Of a stretch of 64,000 nucleotides of DNA, positions 19,774 to 27,315 are shown in pieces (the stretch's first letter is position 1; each line of letters begins with the position of its first letter). Source of the DNA: Streptomyces spinosisporus (GTDB taxonomy: Bacteria > Actinomycetota > Actinomycetes > Streptomycetales > Streptomycetaceae); NCBI RefSeq assembly GCF_022698145.1, contig NZ_JALDAX010000001.1:744001-808000 (forward strand), written 5' to 3'. Made by a program: the position numbers and the translations under genes. The notes beneath the pieces are model-generated. The model searched no databases and was not told the DNA's origin. It worked only from the letters and a program-made list of their open reading frames with translations.

Positions 19774-21587
19774 CGCGCGTCGCCCTCCGGCAGGTCACGG
19801 AGCATCGTCCGCTTGCCCATGGCCGAATGCACCAGATCCTGCAACTGCTTGGAACGGTCGCGGTAGAAGCGCTCGTAGTCGTTCTCGCGCAACGCGTCAG
19901 GATCGATCAGATGGGTGGTCAGGACGTCGTCGAACCACTCGGGACGCATGTCGGACGCGGCGATCATCGTGGACAGGTACGACGACGGCGCCCCCGTCAT
20001 GTCCATCGCGGCCCGGTAGGACAGGGGGGTCTTGTTCACGATCGAACTCGTGGGCAGACCGCCGCTGTTCCCTCGCCTGAACCAGGTCTTGGGGAAGATC
20101 TGCCGGATGTCCACGCCGTACTCGTCGAGCCGGCCGGGGTTGAGCGGCGCGCCCGTGTAATGCCAGTCGACCGCCCCTTGCTTGATCAGCAGGGCGTAAA
20201 TGCCCTTGTAGGCGGCGCTGTTACGGGTGGTGAGGGTGTCGAGGCGGTCGGCGAAGAAGAACGCCTCCGTCACCGTCTCAGGCGCTTTTTCGTCCTGTGC
20301 GATCCAGGGGACCAACTGCTCCACATCCTTGGTGAAGCGCGTCTCCGTGGAGCCGCCGTACATCTCCCCGAGGACCCCGCACCAGTACCACTGCTCGATC
20401 CTCTCTTCCGCGCCCAGACCGTCCGTCCCCGTGTCGAGGATGGCGCGGACGGCGGCGAGCGGGACGAGCTGGGTTTTGTACGGCAGATCGGCCGGCCGGA
20501 CGATGCACTGACGCTCCAGGAAATCTCCGACCCAGGCGAAGGCATCGGCGAGCTTGGGCGCGAGGCGCACGAAATCCGCCAGCGGGAGGTCGAGCAGGTC
20601 GCGGCGCTTGCAGGACACCGTGGCCCCGATGCCTTCCTGCTTGCGCTCCCAGGTGCGCACCAGCGCGATCGCCTGCAGGAAGTCGATGCTGCTCAGTCCG
20701 TTCTCGAGGCCGCTGTCGAGACGGCCGAAGACCGGATACTTGCTTGCCAACGCCTGCTTGATCTCCCGCCACACCTCGGGAAGCTGGTAGTAGTCCCCGG
20801 TGCGTTCGACGTAGTCGCGGTCCCCGGCGTAGGTCGCGGTGAGTAGTTCGAAGACGTTGAGGGGGACACCGCCCGTGTTGACGCGTTCGAACACCGCGCA
20901 GACGGCGTCCATGGAGGTGGAGGCGGCCAGCCGGATCATCGGGACCTGAAAGGCGCGGACCTGCTGGAGAACCGCCTCGTCGAACTGACCCCACAGGTCC
21001 CAGTTCCGGTCCTCGTCCGCCTTGATGTACGCCCTCTTCCAATCGTTCACGCGCTGGGCGTCGAAGACGAAGTGCAGAGGGAAGAGGCCGGCCGCGCACT
21101 CGGCCTCGGTCGTGCTCAGATCCAGCACCACGGTGCGGTTGAAGTCCGTCCGGAGCACCTTGTCGGCCGGCACGGACACGACGGCCTCGTCGCGGTCCGC
21201 GGACGGTCCCACGGCCTTCGCGATGTCGACGTAGTACCAGCGCTGGATGGCCTTGCCCCGGGCATCCGCCGTCTCCACCGGAGCGTCCAGCCATAAGGAC
21301 TGGAAGAGCGATGTCAGGCGCTGCTGCCCGTCCAGCAGCAGAAGGTCGGCCTCCGGGTCCCCGTCCGGCCGTGCGCCGGTGAGGGTCCGGGAGCGGAACC
21401 GTGTGGCGCCGCCGGTCTGCAGCGTCATCACGACACCGAGCGGATAGTCCAGCGTGACCGTGGCGATGATCGCCCGGATCCGGTCGTCGTCCCACTTCCA
21501 GTTCCGCTGGAAGTCGGGCAACTGCAAGGAGCCCGATGCCACGTCTGCGAGTACGTCCCTCAGCTTCACATTGTCCAGTGCCGCCAC
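19770..21587 (-). CDS. DUF262 family protein (GmrSD-like, degenerate HNH)
   Basis: A 605-residue protein. The N-terminal DUF262 (ParB/Srx-like) domain has LPDFQR at 23-28 and DGQQR at 86-90, the nucleotide-binding core of GmrSD, SspE and BrxU-type defence enzymes. Near the C-terminus the pattern VDIRQIFPKTWF (about 493-504) and IVNKTPLS (about 517-524) aligns with a DUF1524 HNH module, where the usual His-His before IFP is Arg-Gln here. The nuclease may therefore be inactive. The start is GTG 21587 with only a weak binding site. It is divergent from brxD (182 bases) and overlaps the CBS-HEPN gene downstream. Probably a sensor or NTPase in an accessory defence module. Confidence 0.85.
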   Translation of the reverse strand: MAALDNVKLRDVLADVASGSLQLPDFQRNWKWDDDRIRAIIATVTLDYPLGVVMTLQTGGATRFRSRTLTGARPDGDPEADLLLLDGQQRLTSLFQSLWLDAPVETADARGKAIQRWYYVDIAKAVGPSADRDEAVVSVPADKVLRTDFNRTVVLDLSTTEAECAAGLFPLHFVFDAQRVNDWKRAYIKADEDRNWDLWGQFDEAVLQQVRAFQVPMIRLAASTSMDAVCAVFERVNTGGVPLNVFELLTATYAGDRDYVERTGDYYQLPEVWREIKQALASKYPVFGRLDSGLENGLSSIDFLQAIALVRTWERKQEGIGATVSCKRRDLLDLPLADFVRLAPKLADAFAWVGDFLERQCIVRPADLPYKTQLVPLAAVRAILDTGTDGLGAEERIEQWYWCGVLGEMYGGSTETRFTKDVEQLVPWIAQDEKAPETVTEAFFFADRLDTLTTRNSAAYKGIYALLIKQGAVDWHYTGAPLNPGRLDEYGVDIRQIFPKTWFRRGNSGGLPTSSIVNKTPLSYRAAMDMTGAPSSYLSTMIAASDMRPEWFDDVLTTHLIDPDALRENDYERFYRDRSKQLQDLVHSAMGKRTMLRDLPEGDAR

Positions 21588-21769
21588 GTTCGTCCCAACT
21601 TCCCACCCTGGCGTATGTACGGAGAGTGATTTCAGCAGCGTCTTCGGGTGACCGCAACCGATTCAACGAAGTCGGTGGGTCGTCGCAGCGACCCCGTCCA
21701 CCACACACAGGTGGGCATCAGCTTCCGTCCCTGTACGGCGGTGCACGAGGAAATGGAAGACTGCCCCTC
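21588..21769. promoter_or_regulatory. Divergent promoter region of DUF262 and brxD
   Basis: A 182-base gap between the GTG starts of two oppositely oriented genes; it must contain both promoters. I see no long palindrome or obvious -35/-10 pair. Open frame continues upstream of brxD, but the encoded residues are Pro/Arg/Ser-rich and not family-like. Confidence 0.5.
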
Positions 21770-23119
21770 GTGAGCACTACCGGACCCCAGCGCACCACAC
21801 AGGTGAGCGCCGCCCGCCGCCGTACCGTCATCGACGCGCTGCGGCGCGGTGCCGTACCCGACAGCGGGCTCGACCTGCTGGCCACCGGCCTCGACCGATT
21901 CGAAGCGGCCCTGGACGCGGAACTGGACTCCGTGGCTTCCGGCGGCTCCGTGTTCAAGGCCGTGCGCGGTGAGTACGGATCCGGCAAGACGTTCTTCACC
22001 CGCTGGCTGGGAGAGCGGGCCAAGCGCCGTAACTTCGCCGTCGCCGAGATCCAGATCTCGGAGAACGAAACGCCGTTGCACCGGCTGGAAACGGTCTACC
22101 GGCGGCTCACCGAACGGCTCACCACCTCAAGTTTCCCTCCCAGTGCGCTGCGGCCTGTGGTCGACGCCTGGTTCTACGCCCTCGAGGAGGATGCCCTCGC
22201 GGCCGGTGCGAGTGAGGAGGAGCTCTCGAACGAGGTGGAAAGACTGCTCGTCGCACGGCTCGCCGAGGTCTCCCGGCACGCCCCGTCCTTCGCCACCGCT
22301 CTGCGCGGTTACCGGACCGCCCTCGCAGACGGCGACGAGGCGACCGCTGCGGCCGTCCTGGCGTGGCTCGGTGGCCAGCCGCACGTCGCAGCCTCCGCCC
22401 GTCGGTCCGCCGGGGTACGCGGCGACCTCGACCACTTCGGAGCACTCGGGTTTTTGCAGGGACTCCTCACGGTGCTGCGCGACTCCGGGCACAACGGGTT
22501 GTTCGTCGTCCTCGACGAGGTCGAGACACTGCAGCGAGTCCGGTCGGACGCCCGGGACAAGGCGCTCAACGCGCTGCGGCAGCTCATCGACGAGGTGCAC
22601 TCCGGCCGCTTCCCCGGTCTCTACCTGGTCATCACCGGCACCCCAGCCTTCTACGACGGTCAGCAGGGCGTGCAGCGCCTGGCGCCGCTGGCTCAGCGTC
22701 TGGCCACCGATTTCACCACGGACCCGCGCTTTGACAATCCGCGCGCCGTGCAGATCAGGTTGCCCGGCTTCGACCAGGAGTCGCTGGTCGGCCTCGGCGC
22801 CACCATCAGAGACTTGTACGCGGAGGCCGCGACTTCACCCGAACGTGTGCGGACAGTCGTCGACGACGCCTACGTCGCGGACCTAGCCCAGGCCGTCGGC
22901 GGGGCACTGGGCGGAAAAGTCGGGGTGGCTCCCCGCCTGTTCCTGAAGAAGCTCGTCGGCGATGTGCTCGACCGGGTGGACCAGTTCGACGACTTCGACC
23001 CCAGGCAGCACTACCGGCTGACGGTCGCGAGCAGTGAACTCACCGATGTGGAACGCAACCTCGCCGCCTCGGTGTCCGGCGGCCCCGCGACGGCCGACGA
23101 CATCGACGTGGAGCTGTGA
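21770..23119 (+). CDS. brxD: BrxD, BREX type 2 ATP-binding protein
   Basis: A 449-residue protein from GTG 21770. This start was chosen because GGAAG precedes it and the product begins with the family-typical RRRTVIDALRRGAVP; the open frame extends further upstream without homology-like sequence. Walker A EYGSGKT spans about residues 68-74 and Walker B LFVVLDEVETL lies near 243-253. It is the expected AAA-type partner of the BrxHI helicase in type 2 BREX, and its stop overlaps the brxHI start (TGATG). An opposite-strand DUF262/CBS-HEPN pair separates it from pglZ. Confidence 0.9.
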   Translation: MSTTGPQRTTQVSAARRRTVIDALRRGAVPDSGLDLLATGLDRFEAALDAELDSVASGGSVFKAVRGEYGSGKTFFTRWLGERAKRRNFAVAEIQISENETPLHRLETVYRRLTERLTTSSFPPSALRPVVDAWFYALEEDALAAGASEEELSNEVERLLVARLAEVSRHAPSFATALRGYRTALADGDEATAAAVLAWLGGQPHVAASARRSAGVRGDLDHFGALGFLQGLLTVLRDSGHNGLFVVLDEVETLQRVRSDARDKALNALRQLIDEVHSGRFPGLYLVITGTPAFYDGQQGVQRLAPLAQRLATDFTTDPRFDNPRAVQIRLPGFDQESLVGLGATIRDLYAEAATSPERVRTVVDDAYVADLAQAVGGALGGKVGVAPRLFLKKLVGDVLDRVDQFDDFDPRQHYRLTVASSELTDVERNLAASVSGGPATADDIDVEL

Positions 23120-25320
23120 TGCGGGATGTCGGGACCCCTGCGGGGAAGGGCACGGGCGGCGAGCGGGTCGATGTCCTCGACCGGCTCGACCCCGTCGTCC
23201 TGCACCACATCGTCAACACCCTCGGCTGGGCCGACCTGCGCCCCCTCCAGCGGGCAGCCATCGTCCCGCTCATGGACGGCCAGGACGCGGTGCTGCTCGC
23301 GCCCACGGCAGGTGGGAAAACCGAGGCGGCCTGCTTTCCCCTGCTCTCGGCGATGACCGAGCAGAAGTGGATCGGCACATCGGTGCTGTACCTGTGCCCG
23401 CTCAAGGCCCTCCTCAACAACCTGATCACGCGCGTCGATTCCTACGCCCAGTGGCTCGGGCGGCGTGCGGCGCTCTGGCACGGCGACACCAAGGAGTCGC
23501 AGCGGCAGCGCATCCGTTCCGAGGGGCCCGACATCCTGCTGACCACGCCCGAGTCGCTCGAAGCGATGCTGATCGGCGTCAAGACCGACCATGCACACCT
23601 GCTGGGCAGCGTCAGGGCCGTGGTGGTCGACGAGGTGCACGCCTTCGCCGGCGACGACCGTGGATGGCATCTGCTCGCCGTGCTCGAACGGCTGGAACGG
23701 GTCACCGGCAGACCGATCCAGCGCATCGGCCTCTCGGCGACCGTCGGCAACCCCGCGCAACTGCTGCGGTGGCTGCAGGGCGCGGGCGCCGGTAGTCGTG
23801 ACGGGCAGGTTGTTGCCCCAGGAGTGCAACTGCCGCCCGTTTCGGACGAACCCCGCCACGCCGAAAAGGCCGTAAACGCCCCACCCAGCAGGCCCGCGGG
23901 GGAAGTTGAACTCGACTACGTGGGCTCTCTGGAAAACGCCGCCAAACTCATCGCGGCCCTGCACCGTGGAGAGAAGCGGCTCGTCTTCTGCGACTCGCGT
24001 CGCCAGGTCGAGGAACTCGGCGCCGCACTCCGCGAACGCGAGGTGACCGTCTTCCTGTCACACGCCTCCCTCTCGGTCGACGAACGCGTCCGCTCCGAGC
24101 AAGCCTTCGCCGAGGCCCGCGACTGCGTCATCGTCTCCACATCCACTCTCGAACTCGGTATCGACGTCGGCGATCTGGACCGTGTCATCCAGATCGACTC
24201 ACCGGCTTCCGTAGCATCGTTCCTGCAGCGCATCGGCCGCACGGGCCGCCGTTCCGGAACCGTGCGCAACTGCCTGTTCCTCACCACTCACAAGGACACC
24301 CTGCTGCAGGCGGCAGGCCTTCTGTTGCTGTGGTCGCGGGGCTGGGTCGAACCGGTCGTTCCCCCGCCGGAGCCGCGTCACCTGGTCGCCCAGCAACTGC
24401 TCGCCGTCACGCTGCAACAGCACAGACTCGGCGACCAGTTGTGGGATCGGCAGTGGAACGGCCTCGCACCCTTCGACCGATCGGCCGCCCCGATCCTCCG
24501 CTTCCTGACCGAGGAGGGATACCTCGACACCGATGGAGGCATGCTGTTCGTCGGACCCGAGGCCGAACGCCGTTTCGGCAAGCGGCACTTCATCGAACTG
24601 ACCGCGTCCTTCACCGCGCCGCCGCAGTTCACCGTCCTGTCCGGACGCACGGAGATCGGCCGCACCGATCCGAGTGTGCTCACCGAGGAACGCCCGGGAC
24701 CCAGACGGCTGCTGCTCGGCGGACGCAGCTGGCAGGTCACCTACATCGACTGGCTCCGCAAACGTGTCTTCGTCGAGCCCGTTGACGGTGGGGGGATCGC
24801 CAAGTGGATGAACGGCGGCATCGCAGGACTTTCTTTCGCGCTGACGCGGGCCATGCGCGAGGTGCTGCTGGGCGAGGATCCGCCGGTCTCACTCACCAGG
24901 CGTGCGGTGACGTGCCTGGCCGAACAGCGTGAGTCGGACGCACCCGATACCGTGCACCCGGGCGGCACACTGGTGACGCGCACCGGCAGGGATGTGCGTT
25001 GGTGGACGTGGGCCGGTTACCGGGCCAATGCCACACTGGCCGCCACATTGCGGTCGGTCACCGATCCCCTGCAACGGCCCACCGACAGTTGGCTGCGTCT
25101 GCGAGAGGACCTCACCCCGGCCGACTGGCGCACGGCCCGCGCGAGCATCGGCGACAACCTCGTGCTGCCCGACGTGGACCACCGAGCCGTACGCGGCCTC
25201 AAGTTCTCCGCCGCCCTCCCGGAACGCCTCGCCATCGCCACGGTCGCGGCCCGCCTGGCCGACTTCGAGAGCGCCCGCGCGGTGCTGGGCGAATCCGTCC
25301 GTTTCCAGCACGCCGACTGA
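23119..25320 (+). CDS. brxHI: BrxHI, superfamily 2 DEAD/DEAH-type helicase
   Basis: A 733-residue helicase. Motif I APTAGGKT spans residues 61-68, motif II is DEVH, motif III SAT occurs in LSATVGNP, and motif VI is IGRTGRRSG. The organisation is Lhr-like. BrxHI is the type 2 BREX helicase and normally follows brxD. I favour ATG 23119 (TGATG overlap, GGAG five bases upstream) over the GTG at 23116. The stop coincides with the beginning of a beta-glucosidase remnant, which suggests that the island was joined here to a disrupted GH1 gene. Confidence 0.93.
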   Translation: MRDVGTPAGKGTGGERVDVLDRLDPVVLHHIVNTLGWADLRPLQRAAIVPLMDGQDAVLLAPTAGGKTEAACFPLLSAMTEQKWIGTSVLYLCPLKALLNNLITRVDSYAQWLGRRAALWHGDTKESQRQRIRSEGPDILLTTPESLEAMLIGVKTDHAHLLGSVRAVVVDEVHAFAGDDRGWHLLAVLERLERVTGRPIQRIGLSATVGNPAQLLRWLQGAGAGSRDGQVVAPGVQLPPVSDEPRHAEKAVNAPPSRPAGEVELDYVGSLENAAKLIAALHRGEKRLVFCDSRRQVEELGAALREREVTVFLSHASLSVDERVRSEQAFAEARDCVIVSTSTLELGIDVGDLDRVIQIDSPASVASFLQRIGRTGRRSGTVRNCLFLTTHKDTLLQAAGLLLLWSRGWVEPVVPPPEPRHLVAQQLLAVTLQQHRLGDQLWDRQWNGLAPFDRSAAPILRFLTEEGYLDTDGGMLFVGPEAERRFGKRHFIELTASFTAPPQFTVLSGRTEIGRTDPSVLTEERPGPRRLLLGGRSWQVTYIDWLRKRVFVEPVDGGGIAKWMNGGIAGLSFALTRAMREVLLGEDPPVSLTRRAVTCLAEQRESDAPDTVHPGGTLVTRTGRDVRWWTWAGYRANATLAATLRSVTDPLQRPTDSWLRLREDLTPADWRTARASIGDNLVLPDVDHRAVRGLKFSAALPERLAIATVAARLADFESARAVLGESVRFQHAD

Positions 25321-25408
25321 ATGGACAACTTTGAGTGGGCGTACGGCTACGACTAGCGATTCTGGCTGGTGCACGTGGTGTCGGACCCAGGTCCGTCGAC
25401 CGGCCTGA
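25321..25408 (+). pseudogene. Relic of a GH1 beta-glucosidase C-terminus
   Basis: Immediately after the brxHI stop the frame starting at 25321 reads MDNFEWAYGYD, then a TAG stop and RFWLVHV. This is the conserved C-terminal signature of GH1 beta-glucosidases (consensus LMDNFEWAYGY, then RFG and VHVD). A frame change then gives RTQVRRPA before a TGA at 25406-25408, matching the usual family ending TQVRTP. Only about 30 codons survive, with one stop and one frameshift, so this is a non-functional scar. The rest of the gene is absent from the window. Confidence 0.75.
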
Positions 25409-25574
25409 CAACGACCTTACGATGATGGTGAGTTGATGCTGAAGACGAAGTACTGCAGAGGCCGTATGCAGGTGGGCGCCGACGAGTACGATCTCACCTC
25501 GGACTGGACCGATGCATCGCTCATCAACTCCCGGCTTCGGAGCGTGGGCCGAGCGACTGGCGTCAGGGGGAACC

Positions 25575-25973
25575 GTGGCGGATTGGATCTACATCCTCAA
25601 CCCGCACCGGGACGTCCTCGACGAGGAGCCGTGCGACAAGGAGAAGATCCTCGGGCTGGCGCAGGAGGATCCGGAGGCTGAGTTCTGGCTCAGCCGACGC
25701 AATCGTATGAAGCGAGACGACCGCATCTGGTTCTATTTCACGAGCCCGGACGCTGCCGTCGCCGCCGTGGGTGAGGTCGATGAGGCGCCGTGGGTCGATC
25801 CCGACGATCCTGACGTCTCCTACCTGGTGGCCGTGAATCTGCTGCCGGAGGCGACGAAGGCCCTGTACCGCGACCCGGTGGGACGTGAGGAACTCGGCCT
25901 CGGCCAGGTCCGGTCCGTGCAGATGGTGAAACCGCACGCGCTGCCTTTGCTGCTGGAGCGGGCCGGACTCTGA
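25575..25973 (+). CDS. EVE-domain-like (PUA-fold) protein
   Basis: A 132-residue protein from GTG 25575, preceded by GGGGG; an ATG at 25512 would add 21 residues of no evident homology. The layout fits a single EVE/PUA-like domain: an N-terminal strand DWIYILNP, then a central RDDRIWFYFTSPDAAVAAVG where the family has a K-x-G-D-x-V/I-x-F-Y segment, then a Glu-x-Pro-Trp region. EVE domains bind modified bases and occur in restriction and defence proteins. Here it follows brxHI, so a role reading modified DNA is attractive. Assignment is by fold pattern only. Confidence 0.6.
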   Translation: MADWIYILNPHRDVLDEEPCDKEKILGLAQEDPEAEFWLSRRNRMKRDDRIWFYFTSPDAAVAAVGEVDEAPWVDPDDPDVSYLVAVNLLPEATKALYRDPVGREELGLGQVRSVQMVKPHALPLLLERAGL

Positions 25974-26016
25974 GGGCGACGGTGGCGGTGCGGCGCGTGC
26001 TCGCTACGCTGCTGGC

Positions 26017-27120
26017 GTGTCCGACACGAAAGATCACCAGCGGGAGCTGGTCAGCAGGCAGTCCCGCGTACGCGGAATGATGCTCGGGCTCGCCCTCGGG
26101 GATACGGTCGGAGCCGCGCGCGGCGCCCTGCCCGCCTCGGGGCCGCTACGGGCGGGCGTCAGCACGCAGCTCGCCTGCTTCACGGTCGAGGGCATCATCC
26201 GTGCCCAGGTACGCGGCAACCACAAGGGCATCTGCTACGCGCCCGGGGTCGTCCTGCATGCCTACTCTCGGTGGGCGTTCCTGCAGGGCATCGAGACCGA
26301 GAAGATGCGCGACCGGTGGGCGTCCCACACCGCGTCCTGGCCCGACGGCTGGCTCGCCCGCGTGCCTGCGCTGGGTGAGCGGCGCGGCAGCGCGCCCGCG
26401 ACGGTGGCGGCCCTGTCCCGGATCGACGCGGGGGAGGAGCAGATGGCCACCACGAGCCGGGGCCATCACGCACTGACCCGGGGGCTGCCGATCGCGGTCA
26501 CCGGCCTGGGAGGCATCACGCAGGCCGACGCCGTCGCCGCGCTGACTCACGGCGACCCGGCCGGGCGTAGCGCCACGGTCCACGCCGCCGTACTGGCCCA
26601 CTACTGTCTGACCGACTCCGACTCCGAGCCCGGTCGTTCCGTCCGGGACGCGCTGCAGGCCGGCATCACGGCCCTCGCACCGAGAGACGAGCGCGGCGGT
26701 CTCGTCGCGACTGACGAGGAGCACGGCCGCCTGGGCGCGACATTCCAACTCGCCGTGGACGAACCGGCGGACCCCTCACGCCTGGCGCAGCTCGCACCGG
26801 ACCCCACGGCACCATCCGCACTGCTCGGCGGCCTGTACGTCGCCGCCTCCTTCCCGGACCGCACGGCGTTTCCCGCCGCACTGGACTTCGCGGCGAAGGC
26901 GCCGGACGGGGAGTCGGTGGCCTGCGTCGCCGGCGCGCTCCTCGGGGCCGTACACGGAGTGGAGGCCCTGCCCGTCGCCCTGGTCAGCCGTCACGAACTG
27001 GCCTGGGTGCTCGACACGTTGGCCAGGGACCTGGTGCTGGAGCTCGACGACTCACCGAGTGGCAGCGAGTACATCCAGGGGTGGGATGCGCATTGGTGGG
27101 AGCGGTATCCCGGGTGGTGA
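26017..27120 (+). CDS. ADP-ribosylglycohydrolase family protein
   Basis: A 367-residue protein of the DraG/ARH type from GTG 26017. The N-terminal signature GMMLGLALGDTVGA (about 20-33) and the C-terminal CVAGALLGAVHGVEALP are typical of the all-helical dinuclear-Mg family, which removes ADP-ribose from proteins or other acceptors. Some acidic metal ligands seen in classical members are not obvious, so the activity may be altered. It lies 43 bases after the EVE-like gene and could belong to the defence island, for example by reversing ADP-ribosylation. A hairpin overlapping the stop follows it. Confidence 0.8.
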   Translation: MSDTKDHQRELVSRQSRVRGMMLGLALGDTVGAARGALPASGPLRAGVSTQLACFTVEGIIRAQVRGNHKGICYAPGVVLHAYSRWAFLQGIETEKMRDRWASHTASWPDGWLARVPALGERRGSAPATVAALSRIDAGEEQMATTSRGHHALTRGLPIAVTGLGGITQADAVAALTHGDPAGRSATVHAAVLAHYCLTDSDSEPGRSVRDALQAGITALAPRDERGGLVATDEEHGRLGATFQLAVDEPADPSRLAQLAPDPTAPSALLGGLYVAASFPDRTAFPAALDFAAKAPDGESVACVAGALLGAVHGVEALPVALVSRHELAWVLDTLARDLVLELDDSPSGSEYIQGWDAHWWERYPGW

Positions 27121-27138
27121 GGCCTGCGGCCGGGCCTC
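27119..27138 (+). terminator. Small hairpin at the end of the ADP-ribosylglycohydrolase gene
   Basis: Arms GAGGCC (27119-27124) and GGCCTC (27133-27138) around an 8-base loop, overlapping the TGA. It is moderately strong and is the most likely 3' boundary of the island transcript. Confidence 0.45.
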
Positions 27139-27248
27139 CCCGTAGGGTCCGGTCGGTCTCACTCGTGTGCCAACTCGGCAGGCCGGGCGAGCTGTTATTG
27201 GTGCAGACCTATTGACGCTGTATACCCGCGATGATTCACTCCGTGGCT

Positions 27249-27260
27249 GAGAGCGCTCTC
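27249..27260. promoter_or_regulatory. LacI-family operator-like palindrome
   Basis: The perfect 12-bp palindrome GAGAGCGCTCTC lies 56 bases upstream of the beta-helix gene start. It closely resembles the CebR-type operator (TGGGAGCGCTCCCA), so sugar-responsive LacI-type repression is likely. No LacI gene is in the window. Confidence 0.55.
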
Positions 27261-27315
27261 TCGCGGTTGGGGACCAGCCGCGGTCCCGATTTGCTCATCA
27301 TCTTCTGGGAGAGCC

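Noticed and set aside
25433..25681. 82-codon open frame between the GH1 relic and the EVE-like gene
   Set aside because: It overlaps the EVE-like gene in another frame and its second half is low-complexity.
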